From Flammulina velutipes (Eukaryota > Basidiomycota > Agaricomycetes > Agaricales > Physalacriaceae), in assembly GCA_011800155.1 (NCBI GenBank), contig CM022374.1, positions 620,001 through 684,000 of the forward strand: a stretch of DNA of 64,000 bases, given 5' to 3'. The notes under the pieces were generated by a model. That model did no database searches. It was not told where the DNA came from and saw only the letters and a program-made list of their open reading frames with translations. The number at the start of each line of letters is the position of its first letter. Position 1 is the first letter of the stretch. The position numbers and the translations under genes are program-made. Shown here in pieces: positions 1-10,380 of this stretch.

Positions 1-221
1 AAAACAGCTTAATCAATCTCATCTTAAAACTCTACTTGAGTTAACATAAGAGAATAAGGTCTTTTTAGATGCTGCTGCTCCCAGTTTTTGTTGGGTGTTG
101 GAATGAGCAGAATGCCAGGTGCGGGACAGATTGAAATCATGAAACCTAGCAAGTCCCGGGACAGTACTCGCCATTGTGCATTTATGGGCCGATGAATCGA
201 CATGTTAGTACATGTTGGGGA

Positions 222-1354
222 CCTCTGCTTAAGGTCACAACAGCCGGGTGTAGGCCAAAACCGGGGCCGAAGCCCCCCATAGAATTGCGGATCGAGAACG
301 GCTATACAAACAGTTGAGATAACTAACAGATAAATAGAAAGGCCATTGTATAAATAAGAAGAGGGAAGAGGAGGGTGGGAGAGCGAAAAACAGAGTGGCT
401 ATAGCACCCAATACAGGTAAGTAAATGATGCTCAAGAGCGAAGCTCTGTTGCATACCTATAGCACCCAATACAGACACAAGAAAAGCGAAGCTTTTCAAA
501 GGCAAGAGAAGCGAACTGTGTGGACACAGTAATAAGCATCAGTTTGCGAGGCAAACTGGTAGACATACCAGACAACAGTGAATAGAACACTAGAGCGAAG
601 CTCTGTGGACAACAAAGGCAAGTTCACTGCAAACTGGGGCTGTCAGATCGAGCTAGGATCCAACAAGCAGACTGTGCACTCACCTCAATGCACAAGTGCG
701 GAGCACAAAGGGCAGAAAGGGTGAGCACACAGCAGACTATTGACTACATGCCTTGGAGCGTCCCCTGGCTGCCACTGCGGACGCAACTGCGCCATGTGCA
801 AGCCAAGGGCCAAGTGCATCTATCAAGATCTAGAATGGGGCCTAGGAGCAAAAGTGGAGCAAAGGCACAATCCCGACTCGGGATTGCGTGCTGCGCAGTC
901 GCTTTAGGCGCGCCAAGATGCGGATATGTATCCGGCTTATGAATGTGCAATGACCGAACGGATAGCTGTAGATCCGGGGCCAGGAACAGGCCGAGAAACC
1001 CGAGTGCTCAACTCCGTGAGAGCAGACTTTGCGTTCTAGCGAATGCAGAAGTGGTCGCAGCGACTAGGGAAAAGTGGTGTCGAGTAGCGCGTTAAATGAC
1101 CGTTCGAATGGTATATAGCACGATAGGGTCGCCGGCGAGCAAAGTAGTGAAAATAGCGAAAACATCGAAAGTGCTCAACTTTTTGAGAGCAGACTTTGCT
1201 TGTTTGCAAGATAGAGAGTGAAGCTATGACCGTGGGCCAAGTGGTATATGGTAGGGGACATAGCGAAGGAGGTAGGAGTGCGGTTACGGAACCGAGAGTC
1301 GAGGCAGAGGCCTCTGAAAAGCCTCCTTACCCTCGGAACCCGCCTTTACTTCGA
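222..1354 (-). repeat. A2-B2 terminal repeat of the DIRS-like element
   Basis: On the minus strand this unit starts TCGAAGTAAAGG and ends CTTAAGCAGAGG. The same 1,133 bp unit recurs at 2292-3424 in the opposite orientation and, interrupted, at 20883-30447. Its first about 970 bp (A) also occur alone upstream of ORF1-like sequence at 34420-34893 and at 6680-7651. Its last 85 bp (B) occur alone at 1355-1439. The overlapping antisense ORFs inside it (84 and 68 codons) are conserved only because the repeat is conserved. They are not called as genes. Confidence 0.82.
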
Positions 1355-1439
1355 CCTCTGCTTAAGGTCACAAGAGCTGGGTGTAGGCCAAAACCGGGGC
1401 CGAAGCCCCCCATAGAATTGCGGATCGAGAACGGCTATA
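1355..1439 (-). repeat. B1 repeat, copy of the last 85 bp of A2-B2
   Basis: This segment matches the 3' end of the A-B repeat (CTTAAGCAGAGG end, GC-rich core with CGGGGCCGAAGCCCC) and directly abuts the start of A2 with no spacer. A B1/A2 junction of this kind is diagnostic of split direct repeats and would equal the end-to-start junction of a circular intermediate. It follows the 3' untranslated part of the YR gene (1440-1522). Confidence 0.8.
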
Positions 1440-1522
1440 GGTGTATGATATGATGTGGGTGGGAGATGGTGGTGGTGAAAGAAATGTGAACGAGACGCAA
1501 GGAGAGTAGGAAAAAGGATGAT

Positions 1523-2291
1523 TTAATTGCGACCAGCTAGCTCTTGAGCAGCGCGTACAGCAGGATTATCACGAATGTAGATAGTCCAAGCGGATGATGA
1601 CCACCGCCCTAGTGCCTGCATCACCGCTTCAGAAACACCAAGTCCGGCATAGAAAGTGGCACCACCAGCACGGACTGAGTGAAGTCCATACTCCTTGCCA
1701 ACCACAGTGAAGAACCTGGACTCAAACCAAGAACGAGTTGGAATAGAACCATCTTCACAGATAAAGAGCGCAGCTCTCGCACCATGGAGACGATCCCTAC
1801 GCTTCACGAAGCGCCTAAGCAGCTCTGAAGGGTTGGCAATGTCCTGATCTGTGAAAAGAATGGCGGAGCCATGATAGAACGGGTCGCTTTTGTGATAAGG
1901 AAGTGTGTAGCCAGCTTCGCCTTTGGAGAAATGGAGAGAAGCTCGTTTGATGATCTTTCTCCAATCGCGAAGTGAGTGCTGGTTGGGCTGAGTGAGCTCA
2001 CCCATCCGATGAAGGGCATAGAAGCCACAAGCGAGCATGGTAATGAAGAGAAGGTCGTTGTAGAGACCAGAAGTATTGGCAATATCAAGGAATGCTTGAA
2101 GATGAGAGGTCCGCTTACGACGTATGGGGTCGGCTCGAAGCTTCTTGGAACCGCGAATGGTGGCCTGCACCGCAGCATCCGCTCTGGCAGCTGTAAAATC
2201 CGGAAAGAAGTCCTTGAGAAAGTGACGAGCCCCAGTCAAGTACTTGGGACCCGAAGCAATGAAGCGAGAGGTGTATGTGATATAGCGATAT
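1523..2291 (-). pseudogene. Tyrosine recombinase, C-terminal catalytic part (DIRS element)
   Basis: This is the catalytic domain of a retrotransposon tyrosine recombinase, the enzyme thought to integrate the circular DNA of DIRS elements. The catalytic residues are visible. The box I arginine lies in LHRMGEL, box II is HSVRAGG (H-x-x-R), and the nucleophilic tyrosine lies in AWTIYIRDN near the C-terminus. The reading frame is open to the end (stop at 1523). The N-terminal part is displaced to 3425-3648 by a 1,133 bp repeat, so no intact protein can be made. Upstream of 2291 the frame runs into repeat-derived codons that are not part of the family. Confidence 0.85.
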
Positions 2292-3424
2292 TCGAAGTAA
2301 AGGCGGGTTCCGAGGGTAAGGAGGCTTTTCAGAGGCCTCTGCCTCGACTCACGGTTCCGTAACCGCACTCCTACCTCCTTCACTATGCCCCCTACCATAT
2401 ACCACTTGGCCCACGGTCATAGCTTCACTCTCTATCTTGCAAACAAGCAAAGTCTGCTCTCAAAAAGTTGAGCACTTTCGATGTTTTCGCTATTTTCACT
2501 ACTTTGCTCGCTGGCGACCCTATCGTGCCGTATACCATTCGAACGGTAATTTAACGCGCCACTCGACACCACTTTTCCCTAGTCGCTGCGACCACTTCTG
2601 CATTCGCTAGAACGCAAAGTCTGCTCTCACGGAGTTGAGCACTCGGGTTTCTCGGCCTGTTCCTGGCCCCGGATCTACAGCTATCCGTTCGGTCATTGCA
2701 CATTCATAAGCCGGATACATATCCGCATCTTGGCGCGCCTAAAGCGACTGCGCAGCACGCAATCCCGAGTCGGGATTGTGCCTTTGCTCCACTTTTGCTC
2801 CTAGGCCCCATTCTAGATCTTGATAGATGCACTTGGCCCTTGGCTTGCACATGGCGCAGTTGCGTCCGCAGTGGCAGCCAGGGGACGCTCCAAGGCATGT
2901 AGTCAATAGTCTGCTGTGTGCTCACCCTTTCTGCCCTTTGTGCTCCGCACTTGTGCATTGAGGTGAGTGCACAGTCTGCTTGTTGGATCCTAGCTCGATC
3001 TGACAGCCCCAGTTTGCAGTGAACTTGCCTTTGTTGTCCACAGAGCTTCGCTCTAGTGTTCTATTCACTGTTGACTGGTATGTCTACCAGTTTGCCTCGC
3101 AAACTGATGCTTATTACTGTGTCCACACAGTCCGCTTCTCTTGCCTTTGAAAAGCTTTGCTTTTCTTGTGTCTGTATTGGGTGCTATAGGTATGCAACAG
3201 AGCTTCGCTCTTGAGCATCATTTACTTACCTGTATTAGGTGCTATAGCCACTCTGTTTTTCGCTCTCCCACCCTCCTCTTCCCTCTTCTTATTTATACAA
3301 TGGCCTTTCTATTTATCTGTTAGTTATCTCAACTGTTTGTATAGCCGTTCTTGATCCGCAATTCTATGGGGGGCTTCGGCCCCGGTTTTGGCCTACACCC
3401 AGCTCTTGTGACCTTAAGCAGAGG
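2292..3424 (+). repeat. Solo A-B repeat inserted in the tyrosine recombinase gene
   Basis: This is a complete copy of the A-B unit, the same length as A2-B2 (1,133 bp), in the opposite orientation to the host element. It interrupts the YR gene between a PTPQTL segment and an YRYITYTS segment. No target-site duplication is apparent. A lone A-B unit is what recombination between A1 and A2 of a full element would leave, by analogy with a solo LTR. It is too long to be an intron here and has no splice sites at its borders. Confidence 0.8.
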
Positions 3425-3648
3425 AGAGTCTGAGGAGTGGGATCGAGTGGGAGGTTATGGATTCTGCAAAACCGGAGATAATCGCGGGCCCCAGTAGCGT
3501 AGTTGTTGCGAGTGGAGCGCTCAATGGCATGGACCTGGAGATAGAGGACGAGTTCGTCTAGTTTCTCCAAGTCCATGGGTGGGCGAGAAGAGTTGGCAGA
3601 TTTGCGCACACTCTCCTCGCCCAAGGCCTCTAAAAGCACTCTCTCCAT
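3425..3648 (-). pseudogene. Tyrosine recombinase, N-terminal core-binding part
   Basis: These 75 or so codons contain a helical SAM-like DNA-binding segment (RSTRNNYATGARDYLRFC) typical of phage-integrase-type N-terminal domains. It joins upstream with the end of the RNase H region (PPRELLPTRWRECF in another frame) and would continue into the catalytic half at 2291-1523 if the 1,133 bp repeat were absent. The family assignment rests on this pattern and on position between RH and the YR catalytic domain. Confidence 0.7.
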
Positions 3649-4087
3649 CGCGTCGGCAGGAGCTCTCTTGGAGGCACAAACGAGCGGACGCGGTCAGAGG
3701 GAAACTGCTTGCCATAATCGACAGACAACAGGCGAGACAACAGGTCTGCCCGGACGTTCAGCTTACCAGCAATGTGCCGAACTCTGCAACAGAGTTCATG
3801 CTGTCCGAGTGGATAAGGATTCGACAAGGGGGAGAGGACATTGAAGCGGCATGATGGATGAGACAGAGAATAGCTAGCAGCTCACGAAAGAATATGTCTG
3901 TCTTTGGTGCTGTAGCTGCTGGTGGACGAAGCTGATAAGCGAACCCATTGCCTGCATAGACAAAGGATAAGCCCAGGTTGCTCGCATCGGTCCAACCAAC
4001 AAAGTCTGCATCAGAGTCTGCCCAAGACTGCGCATCTGCGAAACGAATGCCAATGCACTGCTCTGCAACAGTGATAAACCAAGTCAA
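3630..4087 (-). pseudogene. RNase H domain of the DIRS-like element, frameshifted
   Basis: RNase H-like acidic positions are visible: WTDASNLGL (first Asp), FRELLAI (Glu) and HSDSMNSV (Asp). A downstream HIAGKLNVRADLLSR block, typical of retroelement RNase H C-termini, lies in a different frame (3827-3630). The spacing between the HSDS block and the HIAGK block is shorter than expected, so a deletion plus frameshift near 3790 is inferred. The domain is separated from the RT by an in-frame TAG at 4091-4093 (EVK-stop-DLTWF) that looks like a point mutation in a once continuous ORF. Confidence 0.75.
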
Positions 4088-4090
4088 GTC

Positions 4091-5446
4091 CTACTTCACC
4101 TCCGTGTTGATAGGGATACCGCGAAAGCTAATAGACTTGCCCTGCATTTTGCGATACATCTCAGTCAATGCTGGACGAGCCCAAGGCAGGACATTGAGTG
4201 CCCAGTTCAAATATCCGGCCAAGCGCTGCCAATCACGAAGAGGAGGCTTGCGAGAGGGATGAGCCAGGAAGCCAGAGATGTCTGCAACCATGAGAGTGAT
4301 AGAGTCCAGGGACAGAGACATAGAGCCTCGAGTGATGTCAACCCAGAAACCGATGATTTTGAGAGAGGTGCCATGCTCCTGCTTCTTGTCGTCGTAAGGA
4401 CACGCGATGTAGTCCCAGAAGACGAGGAGTTGGACTTGACGATGTGGCCGCTGCTTGCCATGGAAAAGGACAAGGTTGCGGTTAAAGTCCCAGCCAAAGA
4501 AGTCGTTCATGTAATCATGGAGGTCTGGAATGCCTAACTGCCAGGCAGCCCAGTTAAGAAGGCCAGAAAGCGAACACCAACAACGAGGTGATGTCCGCGT
4601 GCCCAGGATAAGGCGACGAACGAGGTGGAAGCAGCCATCCACAGTGACGACTTGGTGCAGCTGCCAAATCGGATGTGCTGGGAGGTTAAGGAATGCCTTG
4701 GAGACATCACTCTTGAAGAGAACAAGGTCTTCGTGAGGGTGAGAGCGGCGCACATCATCCAGGACTTGTGCAAATGAATGCATGTCGTCGTACCGGACTT
4801 TGGCGTCTTCACGAGAGATGCCATCGTTGAGACCATTGCCTGAGTGGTCCATCATGATGCGAGCCTTCTCCTTGTCACCGTCGCGCTGCCAGACAACGAA
4901 CATCGGTGAGACGCGCATGCCAGGAAGTAACTGAAAGTTGGCCGGAAGTGCTGGGCTCCAACGACCTGCAGTCACCTCCTGATCACGGTATTTGCGGATC
5001 TCAGCCAAGTCCACCGGGTCGTCTGAGTAGTTCTCATAGCGCTCCTTCAGATGCTGCTCCCACTCGCCATCGTGGAACGGCCAGAAGCCTACACGAAGCG
5101 AACGAATGACAGAGGCAACAAAAGGTTGGTTGGGATGAGTGGAGAGGATGCGTTCAAGACGGTCAACGTCAAAGGGAGTAGAGACTTTGATATAGGCGGA
5201 TAGCACAGTCAGTGAGGCTTGGATCTGCAGGTTGTTGAGGATACGATCAGGTGGAGAGGGGAGCGGTGCAGCAGTATAAGTGGAAGAAATGAAGGGAGGC
5301 TCCGTTGATTGAGCAGATAATGATACACGCGGAGTAAAGACATAGCCTCGCTTGAAACGAGGCCCAGGATCTCCACCAGAGTCCGACGCTTTGCGCTTTC
5401 CAAGCGATCTCGTCCTAAGCTGAGCTGCTAGCACTCGTTCCGCCAC
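4091..5446 (-). pseudogene. Reverse transcriptase domain of the DIRS-like element
   Basis: The RT fingers and palm are recognisable: RIMMDHSGNGLNDGIS, VLFKSDVSKAFLNLPAHP (first catalytic Asp region), RTSPRCW, then HDYMNDFFGWD. The last block is where YxDD should be. The first Asp of the pair is Asn (YMND), which should abolish polymerisation. A downstream connection region leads to a TAG stop and then RNase H. The listed 5' end is a GTG, not an ATG. The frame stays open for about 25 codons further upstream before a TGA, so the true start, or an ORF1 fusion, is unknown. Confidence 0.82.
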
Positions 5447-5841
5447 CAGAGATGCCTCGCTTGGCTGAGAGAGCGATTCCGCACTGTTCCCTGGTGGGAC
5501 AGTTTTTCAGTTCTGGAACTGTTGCTGCGTTAGTTGACATTGATGTGCGACCATCTGTGTCAGACTTGTCATCAGTAAGTTTGGCGGCAGAGCTTTGTGG
5601 CTTCCTGTGTGACGTCTTAGGAGTCTAGAACAAGGTTCTCGTCAGTATCTCAGAGAGTATAGATAATGGTCACATACCTGTATTTGAAGAGCTCATATCA
5701 ACCCAATTTATCTCATTTCATGACAGTCGCTGCTGAAATATCTTGAACAGGGCGCTCCGCCGCCTTTGCGTGCACAAGAATGCAATGTAGTTGTTGGCTG
5801 GGTTTCAATACTGGCTTGGGTGTGCATTCATCGCCCTCATA
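5447..5841. other. No recognisable gene; possible decayed ORF1 end
   Basis: A short minus-strand open stretch (up to about 5520) continues the RT frame with low-complexity Ser/Pro/Ala codons. Beyond that no conserved motif, RNA or repeat was recognised. Confidence 0.4.
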
Positions 5842-6120
5842 TTATTTGACACAGAAGCTATTAATGGTGTTAGCGAAGAGTGAATTCAGTAATAACAACG
5901 CATACAGCAGTATCTCAAGGTAAAGATAATTAAGTAGCTCGTTGTGTTTCTTCACAATATCCTCGTGCTCGTTATAATATATCCCCTTCGTGTATCTGGA
6001 GAGACCATAGCCAAGCTTTTTCAGCCATGATGTGGCCGTGGTGATAGATATCATGCTTTCAATACTGAGTGAGGGAAGCAGAAAGTCGTTAACATAGCGG
6101 TAAAGCTTTTCAGGCTTCAT
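5842..6120 (-). pseudogene. Fragment of a DDE transposase N-terminal region
   Basis: This 92-codon fragment reads ISITTATSWLKKLGYG followed by KGIYYNEHEDIVKKHNELL. It resembles the segment just upstream of the catalytic core in fungal Tc1-like DDE endonucleases, where a TA-WLxxLGY helix precedes a KG-Y-DGHE-DVV motif. The DGHE is degraded to NEHE, and no DDE catalytic domain follows. The call rests on motif memory alone. Confidence 0.45.
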
Positions 6121-6679
6121 CCAGCCTCAATTTATTATTCTAAGTCTTACTTTTCCCTCTATTTCTTACTATAAAGTTGAAAGTCCTTTGATAGTTACTA
6201 TGCAATTAATCCTTTCAGAGCACTACAGACTCATTTAGCAATAGGTCCAAACCTGCAGGTTGGTTCTCAGGTTCGGTGCTGGACTCATGACCTGACCCAT
6301 GCACTTCACTCTGTTTGAAGAAACAATGTTCACCAATTTGACAGCTCCAGATTGCTCCCCAGTGAAAATTAGTAGTAAGCTCTTCTGTTTCACAGTTGAT
6401 CAGATCTCTAATTCATATCTAAGGGTAGTGGCAGAGAAACATCGAGTTGCTGTTACTCAAACTTGTCTATAGTTAACAAACTATATGATGCACTATCAAA
6501 TCTTATGTCTTCTTGTCTGTAGGTTCTGAAAATTATCAAAGAGGTCTTGCCTGTGCACATGTAACATATTTCAGTATCACTGAAGACTACATTGTTTGCC
6601 AACCAGAATAATGAAGATAATGCAACAGTTTGTAGCAAGATACATCTATATTACCTATAAGCTCATCTGAGTTTGATAA
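6121..6679. other. AT-rich spacer, nothing recognised
   Basis: Only short chance ORFs are present. No repeat shared with the rest of the window was noticed. Confidence 0.5.
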
Positions 6680-7651
6680 TCGAAGTAAAGGCGGGTTCCG
6701 AGGGTAAGGAGGCTTTTCAGAGGCCTCTGCCTCGACTCACGGTTCCGTAACCGCACTCCTATCTCCTTCACTATGCCCCCTACCATATACCACTTGGCCC
6801 ACGGTCATAGCTTCACTCGCTGTCTTGCAAACAAGCAAAGTCTGCTCTCAAAAAGTAGAGCACTTTCGATGTTTTCGCTATTTTCACTACTTTGCTCGCC
6901 GGCGACCCTATCGTGCTATATACCATTCGAACGGTCATTTAATGCGCTACTCGACACCACTTTTCCCTAGTCGCTGCGACCACTCCTGCATTCGCTAGAA
7001 CGCAAAGTCTGCTCTCACGGAGTTGAGCACTCGGGTTTCTCGGCCTGTTCCTGGCCCCGGATCTACAGCTATCCGTTCGGTCATTGCACATTCATAAGCC
7101 GGATACATATCCGCATCTTGGCGCGCCTAGAGCGACTGCGCAGCACGCAATCCCGAGTCGGGATTGTGCCTTTGCTCCACTTTTGCTCCTAGGCCCCATT
7201 CTAGATCTTGATAGATGCACTTGGCCCTTGGCTTGCACATGGCGCAGTTGCGTCCGCAGTGGCAGCCAGGGGACGCTCCAAGGCATGTAGTCAATAGTCT
7301 GCTGTGTGCTCACCCTTTCTGCCCTTTGTGCTCCGCACTTGTGCATTGAGGTGAGTGCACAGTCTGCTTGTTGGATCCTAGCTCGATCTGACAGCCCCAG
7401 TTTGCAGTGAACTTGCCTTTGTTGTCCACAGAGCTTCGCTCTAGCGTTCTATTCACTGTTGACTGGTATGTCTACCAGTTTGCCTCGCAAACTGATGCTT
7501 ATTACTGTGTCCACACAGTCCGCTTCTCTTGCCTTTGAAAAGCTTCGCTTTTCTTATGTCTGTATTGGGTGCTATAGGTATGCAACAGAGCTTCGCTCTT
7601 GAGCATCATTTACTTACCTGTATTGGGTGCTATAGCCACTCTGTTTTTCGC
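6680..7651 (+). repeat. A1-type repeat of the DIRS-like family
   Basis: Starting TCGAAGTAAAGG, this copy follows the A part of the A-B unit for 972 bp and leaves it at CTCTGTTTTTCGC, close to the point where the 34420 copy switches into an ORF1 leader. It is therefore best read as a 5' (A1) end whose internal region has been replaced by other sequence. Confidence 0.7.
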
Positions 7652-7763
7652 AGGATGGAAAAAGGGACAGGAGCAAAGTCGGCGGCACGGAATATCGGAG
7701 CGGAATCCGATCACATAGAATGAATCACCCAAAATCTCTTTTCTTCACAGTCAAGGTCCTTTT

Positions 7764-8054
7764 TTGATACACATTATTGACCCCTTGCTAGACGGAAATC
7801 CACTGCCTGAATCCGAGACTCAGCAGCAATCTGCCGCTCGCATTGCCTCAGAACATGTCGCTCGTATCACAATTCTGGGGCAAGAGCTTGCAGATGTACA
7901 TTCACAGTCTGCTGCACATGCAGAGAAAATGAAATACCTAGATCAACATTGGCAAGAGCTCATGCTTGAGTGTCGTGGGATCAGAAAGGAGTTTGAGATA
8001 GAGTGGGCAGCTAAGCAGAAGTTAGATCAAATAGCCAGGAAATGGGAGCGTTAG
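7764..8054 (+). CDS. Hypothetical 96-residue coiled-coil-like protein (doubtful)
   Basis: The open frame is rich in Gln, Ala, Glu and Lys, with heptad-like stretches (EHVARITILGQELADVHSQ). It lies between a forward A repeat (6680-7651) and an inverted fragment of the same repeat (8269-8423), so it may be a leftover of an element's internal region. There is no homology I recognise. The start codon is uncertain, since the frame may open earlier. Confidence 0.25.
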   Translation: MIHIIDPLLDGNPLPESETQQQSAARIASEHVARITILGQELADVHSQSAAHAEKMKYLDQHWQELMLECRGIRKEFEIEWAAKQKLDQIARKWER

Positions 8055-8225
8055 ATAGAGAGGATGACAAGCTCATTCTCAGACTAGTCCAGAATGCTGC
8101 AGAAATTTGACTTTCTCTATATAATGTCACATCTGTACATGTCTACTATATTCTAGGTCTTAGGATTTGGAGAAGGTGAATAAATATATGAGAATAATGT
8201 ACAGAAATGAGGGTACTATGAGACA

Positions 8226-8423
8226 TAGAGAGATTTGGGAGTGATGTGCGACAAAGGAGCGGGCAGATAGAGCGAAAAACAGAGTGATGCTCAAGAGCGA
8301 AGCTCTGTTGCATACCTATAGCACCCAATACAGACACAAGAAAAGCGAAGCTTTTTAAAGGTAAGAGAAGTGGACTGTGTGGACACAGTAATAAGCATCA
8401 GTTTGCAAGGCAAACTGGTAGAC
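8226..8423 (-). repeat. Inverted fragment of the A repeat with an ORF1 leader
   Basis: On the minus strand 8423-8269 matches the end of A, with an internal deletion. It then runs through the same leader seen at 34894-34936 to an ATG at 8226 giving MSH, the start shared with the ORF1 at 34937. The ORF then diverges within a few codons, so only the 5' end of an element copy is left. Confidence 0.65.
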
Positions 8424-9540
8424 CTTAAGCTCTGTTGATATATATATACAACATATATAAAGTAAGTCTCATATAAGAAACTCAATTCGGTCTATTATTA
8501 TAGTTTACCTTTCAAAGCAGTTCAACCAGTTCAACCAGTCTTGGATCAGCTACACTATGTGAATGCAGATGCAGGTAGACTGCATCCATCAGATACCTGA
8601 CTTGGCTGGGATTTTGTGGCAACAAAGGGTGGGTAGACCCAAATGTTGCAATGGACCCGTTACTATGCTAGTTACCACATATAGATTCTGAATTCTTGCC
8701 TTTGCTAAACTTTTCCTAGCTAGCGCGCACTATTAATGGTTTGGATAGTATTTCAATAGTCGTTATTACGCTGTATTGATAACAACACTGCTGCTTCACT
8801 TACTATTAGTGTGTATTGCTTAAAAATAGGACAAAGTGGCTATTTTCAGGCACCACATCACATACTTAGTTGAAAAGGCCTTAATGAGACAATTCTACTG
8901 ATATATAGGTTTGCTATAGTCTGAGGTCATCTTACATGAGAACTTGGTCTATCAATAGAAATCATCAGGAAATGTCCTCCTGCTCTCGGTTAACCTAAGT
9001 CTATCAGGTACACTTAGGTTACTCAGGTGCAGCTAAACCTGAAGACAAGGTTCAGATCAAGGTTAGACCTAAAGCAGACTGAGGTGAACTAATAGTAATG
9101 TTAAAGATAGCAGAAAATAAATGTATCATTGATAGCAATAGTATAATATAATGATTGGATAATAAAAGAAGAAATACTAGAAGAAAGAGTAGGTCAGTCA
9201 AGAATCAAGTCAAAAGAGCAAGAAACATACCAGAAGAGCACACACAATCAAGAGTAAACACCTTTGAAGAAGAGACAATGATTAGCAAGCATAAGAAAAG
9301 ATGAAGCAAGTCCACATACTAAGAGCACATTCAAGACTTGAAGATTTAAAGAGAGAACATGGAGGAAGAAGGTCAAGAGAGGAATAATGAGATCAGAGCT
9401 CAGCTCTGGTTTAAATACCAACATGAAGTCACATGACCAGGGCAGAGGGTTTGGGTCCGGAGGTCCGGACCTAAATTGCCTGCCTGTTAGACTTGATCAA
9501 TTCTTGATTCTTGATTTACCACTGTTCACTCAATAACTCT
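8424..9540. other. AT-rich non-coding stretch with one hAT-like fragment
   Basis: About 8448-8545 matches the internal part of the hAT-like element at 39225-39940 (shared CATATAAGAAACTCAATT and CAACCAGTTCAACCAGTC). The rest has no gene or recognised repeat. Confidence 0.5.
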
Positions 9541-9800
9541 ATGGGACTTCCCTGGAAGGTAGTAGACCTATATATGGTTGGAAAGCGTTTAATTAGGGCT
9601 ACAAGACGAGCCTATAACCGTGGGAAAATAAGGGGTGCAGCTCCGGCCATAAGTCATTCAATCAATTCTCTGTTTCTTGTGTTCAAGCAGTAGCACTGCT
9701 GTGCTTGACTGGAAGGTATAAGTGTTGTATACTGTCAGAAAGTGTTCAATTAGGCCTACAAAACGCTTATATAATCATTGGAATCACAGGGATGCACCAC
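9541..9800 (+). repeat. Imperfect direct duplication, about 170-190 bp period
   Basis: Two diverged copies share the order GGAAGGTA..., GGAAAGCGTTTAATTAGG / AGAAAGTGTTCAATTAGG, a CTACAA-ACG block, and GGGGTGCAGC / GGGATGCACC. The units start near 9552 and 9712. No function is inferred. Confidence 0.45.
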
Positions 9801-9958
9801 AAGTTATAGACAAAATACATGGTTTTACTCGGATTTCTCTAGTAATAGTATCTATTTATACAGTAATTGGACAACAAGTGTCAGAGTCTAGTCCTGTTGA
9901 AGACTGTTGGAATACTTTAGGTAATCTGTAAGTAGTACAAGGTAGGTCTGAGGTGTAC

Positions 9959-10327
9959 TGTAACACATATATACCTATTCCGTCACCCGTATCCCGTATC
10001 CCAACGTTCTCTTACTTCGTCACGTTCTTTACCGGTCCTATTATCTATCCTATCTTGACGTTCCCATGTGCGTCGTTTCCGAACCCGTTACTATATCGTT
10101 CCGTTATTCCGTAGGTATATAAAGTACCGTAGTTTGTATTGTACCTGGCTTCCGAATTTACCGTGTTCTATAACCTGTTATTTTCGGGCGTCTCTGTGTG
10201 CCAGCGAACTCTCACTGTCACATATTTTTAACAGCACTCGACAACACTCTACTCTACTCTCTTACTCTTTCGGCAAGACTTCGTCCCCCGGATCCCTCTG
10301 GTCTGATCAACCAGAACCTCCTTGACA
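9959..10327 (+). repeat. Putative 5' LTR of a Ty3-type element
   Basis: The segment starts TGTAACAC, ends near TTGACA, contains a TATATAAA box at 10116-10123, and lies 54 bp upstream of a gag start codon. No matching 3' LTR was found because the element is truncated, so the limits are provisional. Confidence 0.45.
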
Positions 10328-10380
10328 CTGTCTAGCCGCCCAGTCTCTCCAAACTCCGCTTTTCCCTATACGTTCGCGCC

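Larger units (their letters stand above)
222..5520 (-). mobile_element. DIRS-order tyrosine-recombinase retrotransposon (degenerate, 5' end not resolved)
   Basis: Read on the minus strand, the order is reverse transcriptase (5446-4091), RNase H (4087-3630), tyrosine recombinase (3648-3425 resumed at 2291-1523), an 85 bp repeat B1 (1439-1355), and directly abutting it a 1,133 bp repeat A2-B2 (1354-222). RT-RH-YR with split direct repeats is the known layout of DIRS-order elements (DIRS, PAT, Ngaro), which have no DDE integrase. The copy is dead: it has a stop between RT and RH, a deletion with frameshift in RH, a 1.1 kb insertion in YR, and an altered RT catalytic motif. ORF1 and an A1 repeat upstream of the RT are not recognisable. 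The 5' limit is therefore a guess. Confidence 0.8.

Noticed and set aside
688..942. 84-codon ORF (and its antisense 68-codon ORF), conserved at 688, 2704, 7092 and 21295
   Set aside because: They are conserved only as part of the A repeat, overlap on opposite strands, and show no domain; repeat conservation explains them.
9511..9931. Two plus-strand ORFs of 60 and 69 codons
   Set aside because: They follow an imperfect DNA duplication, have no shared protein frame conservation and no motif.
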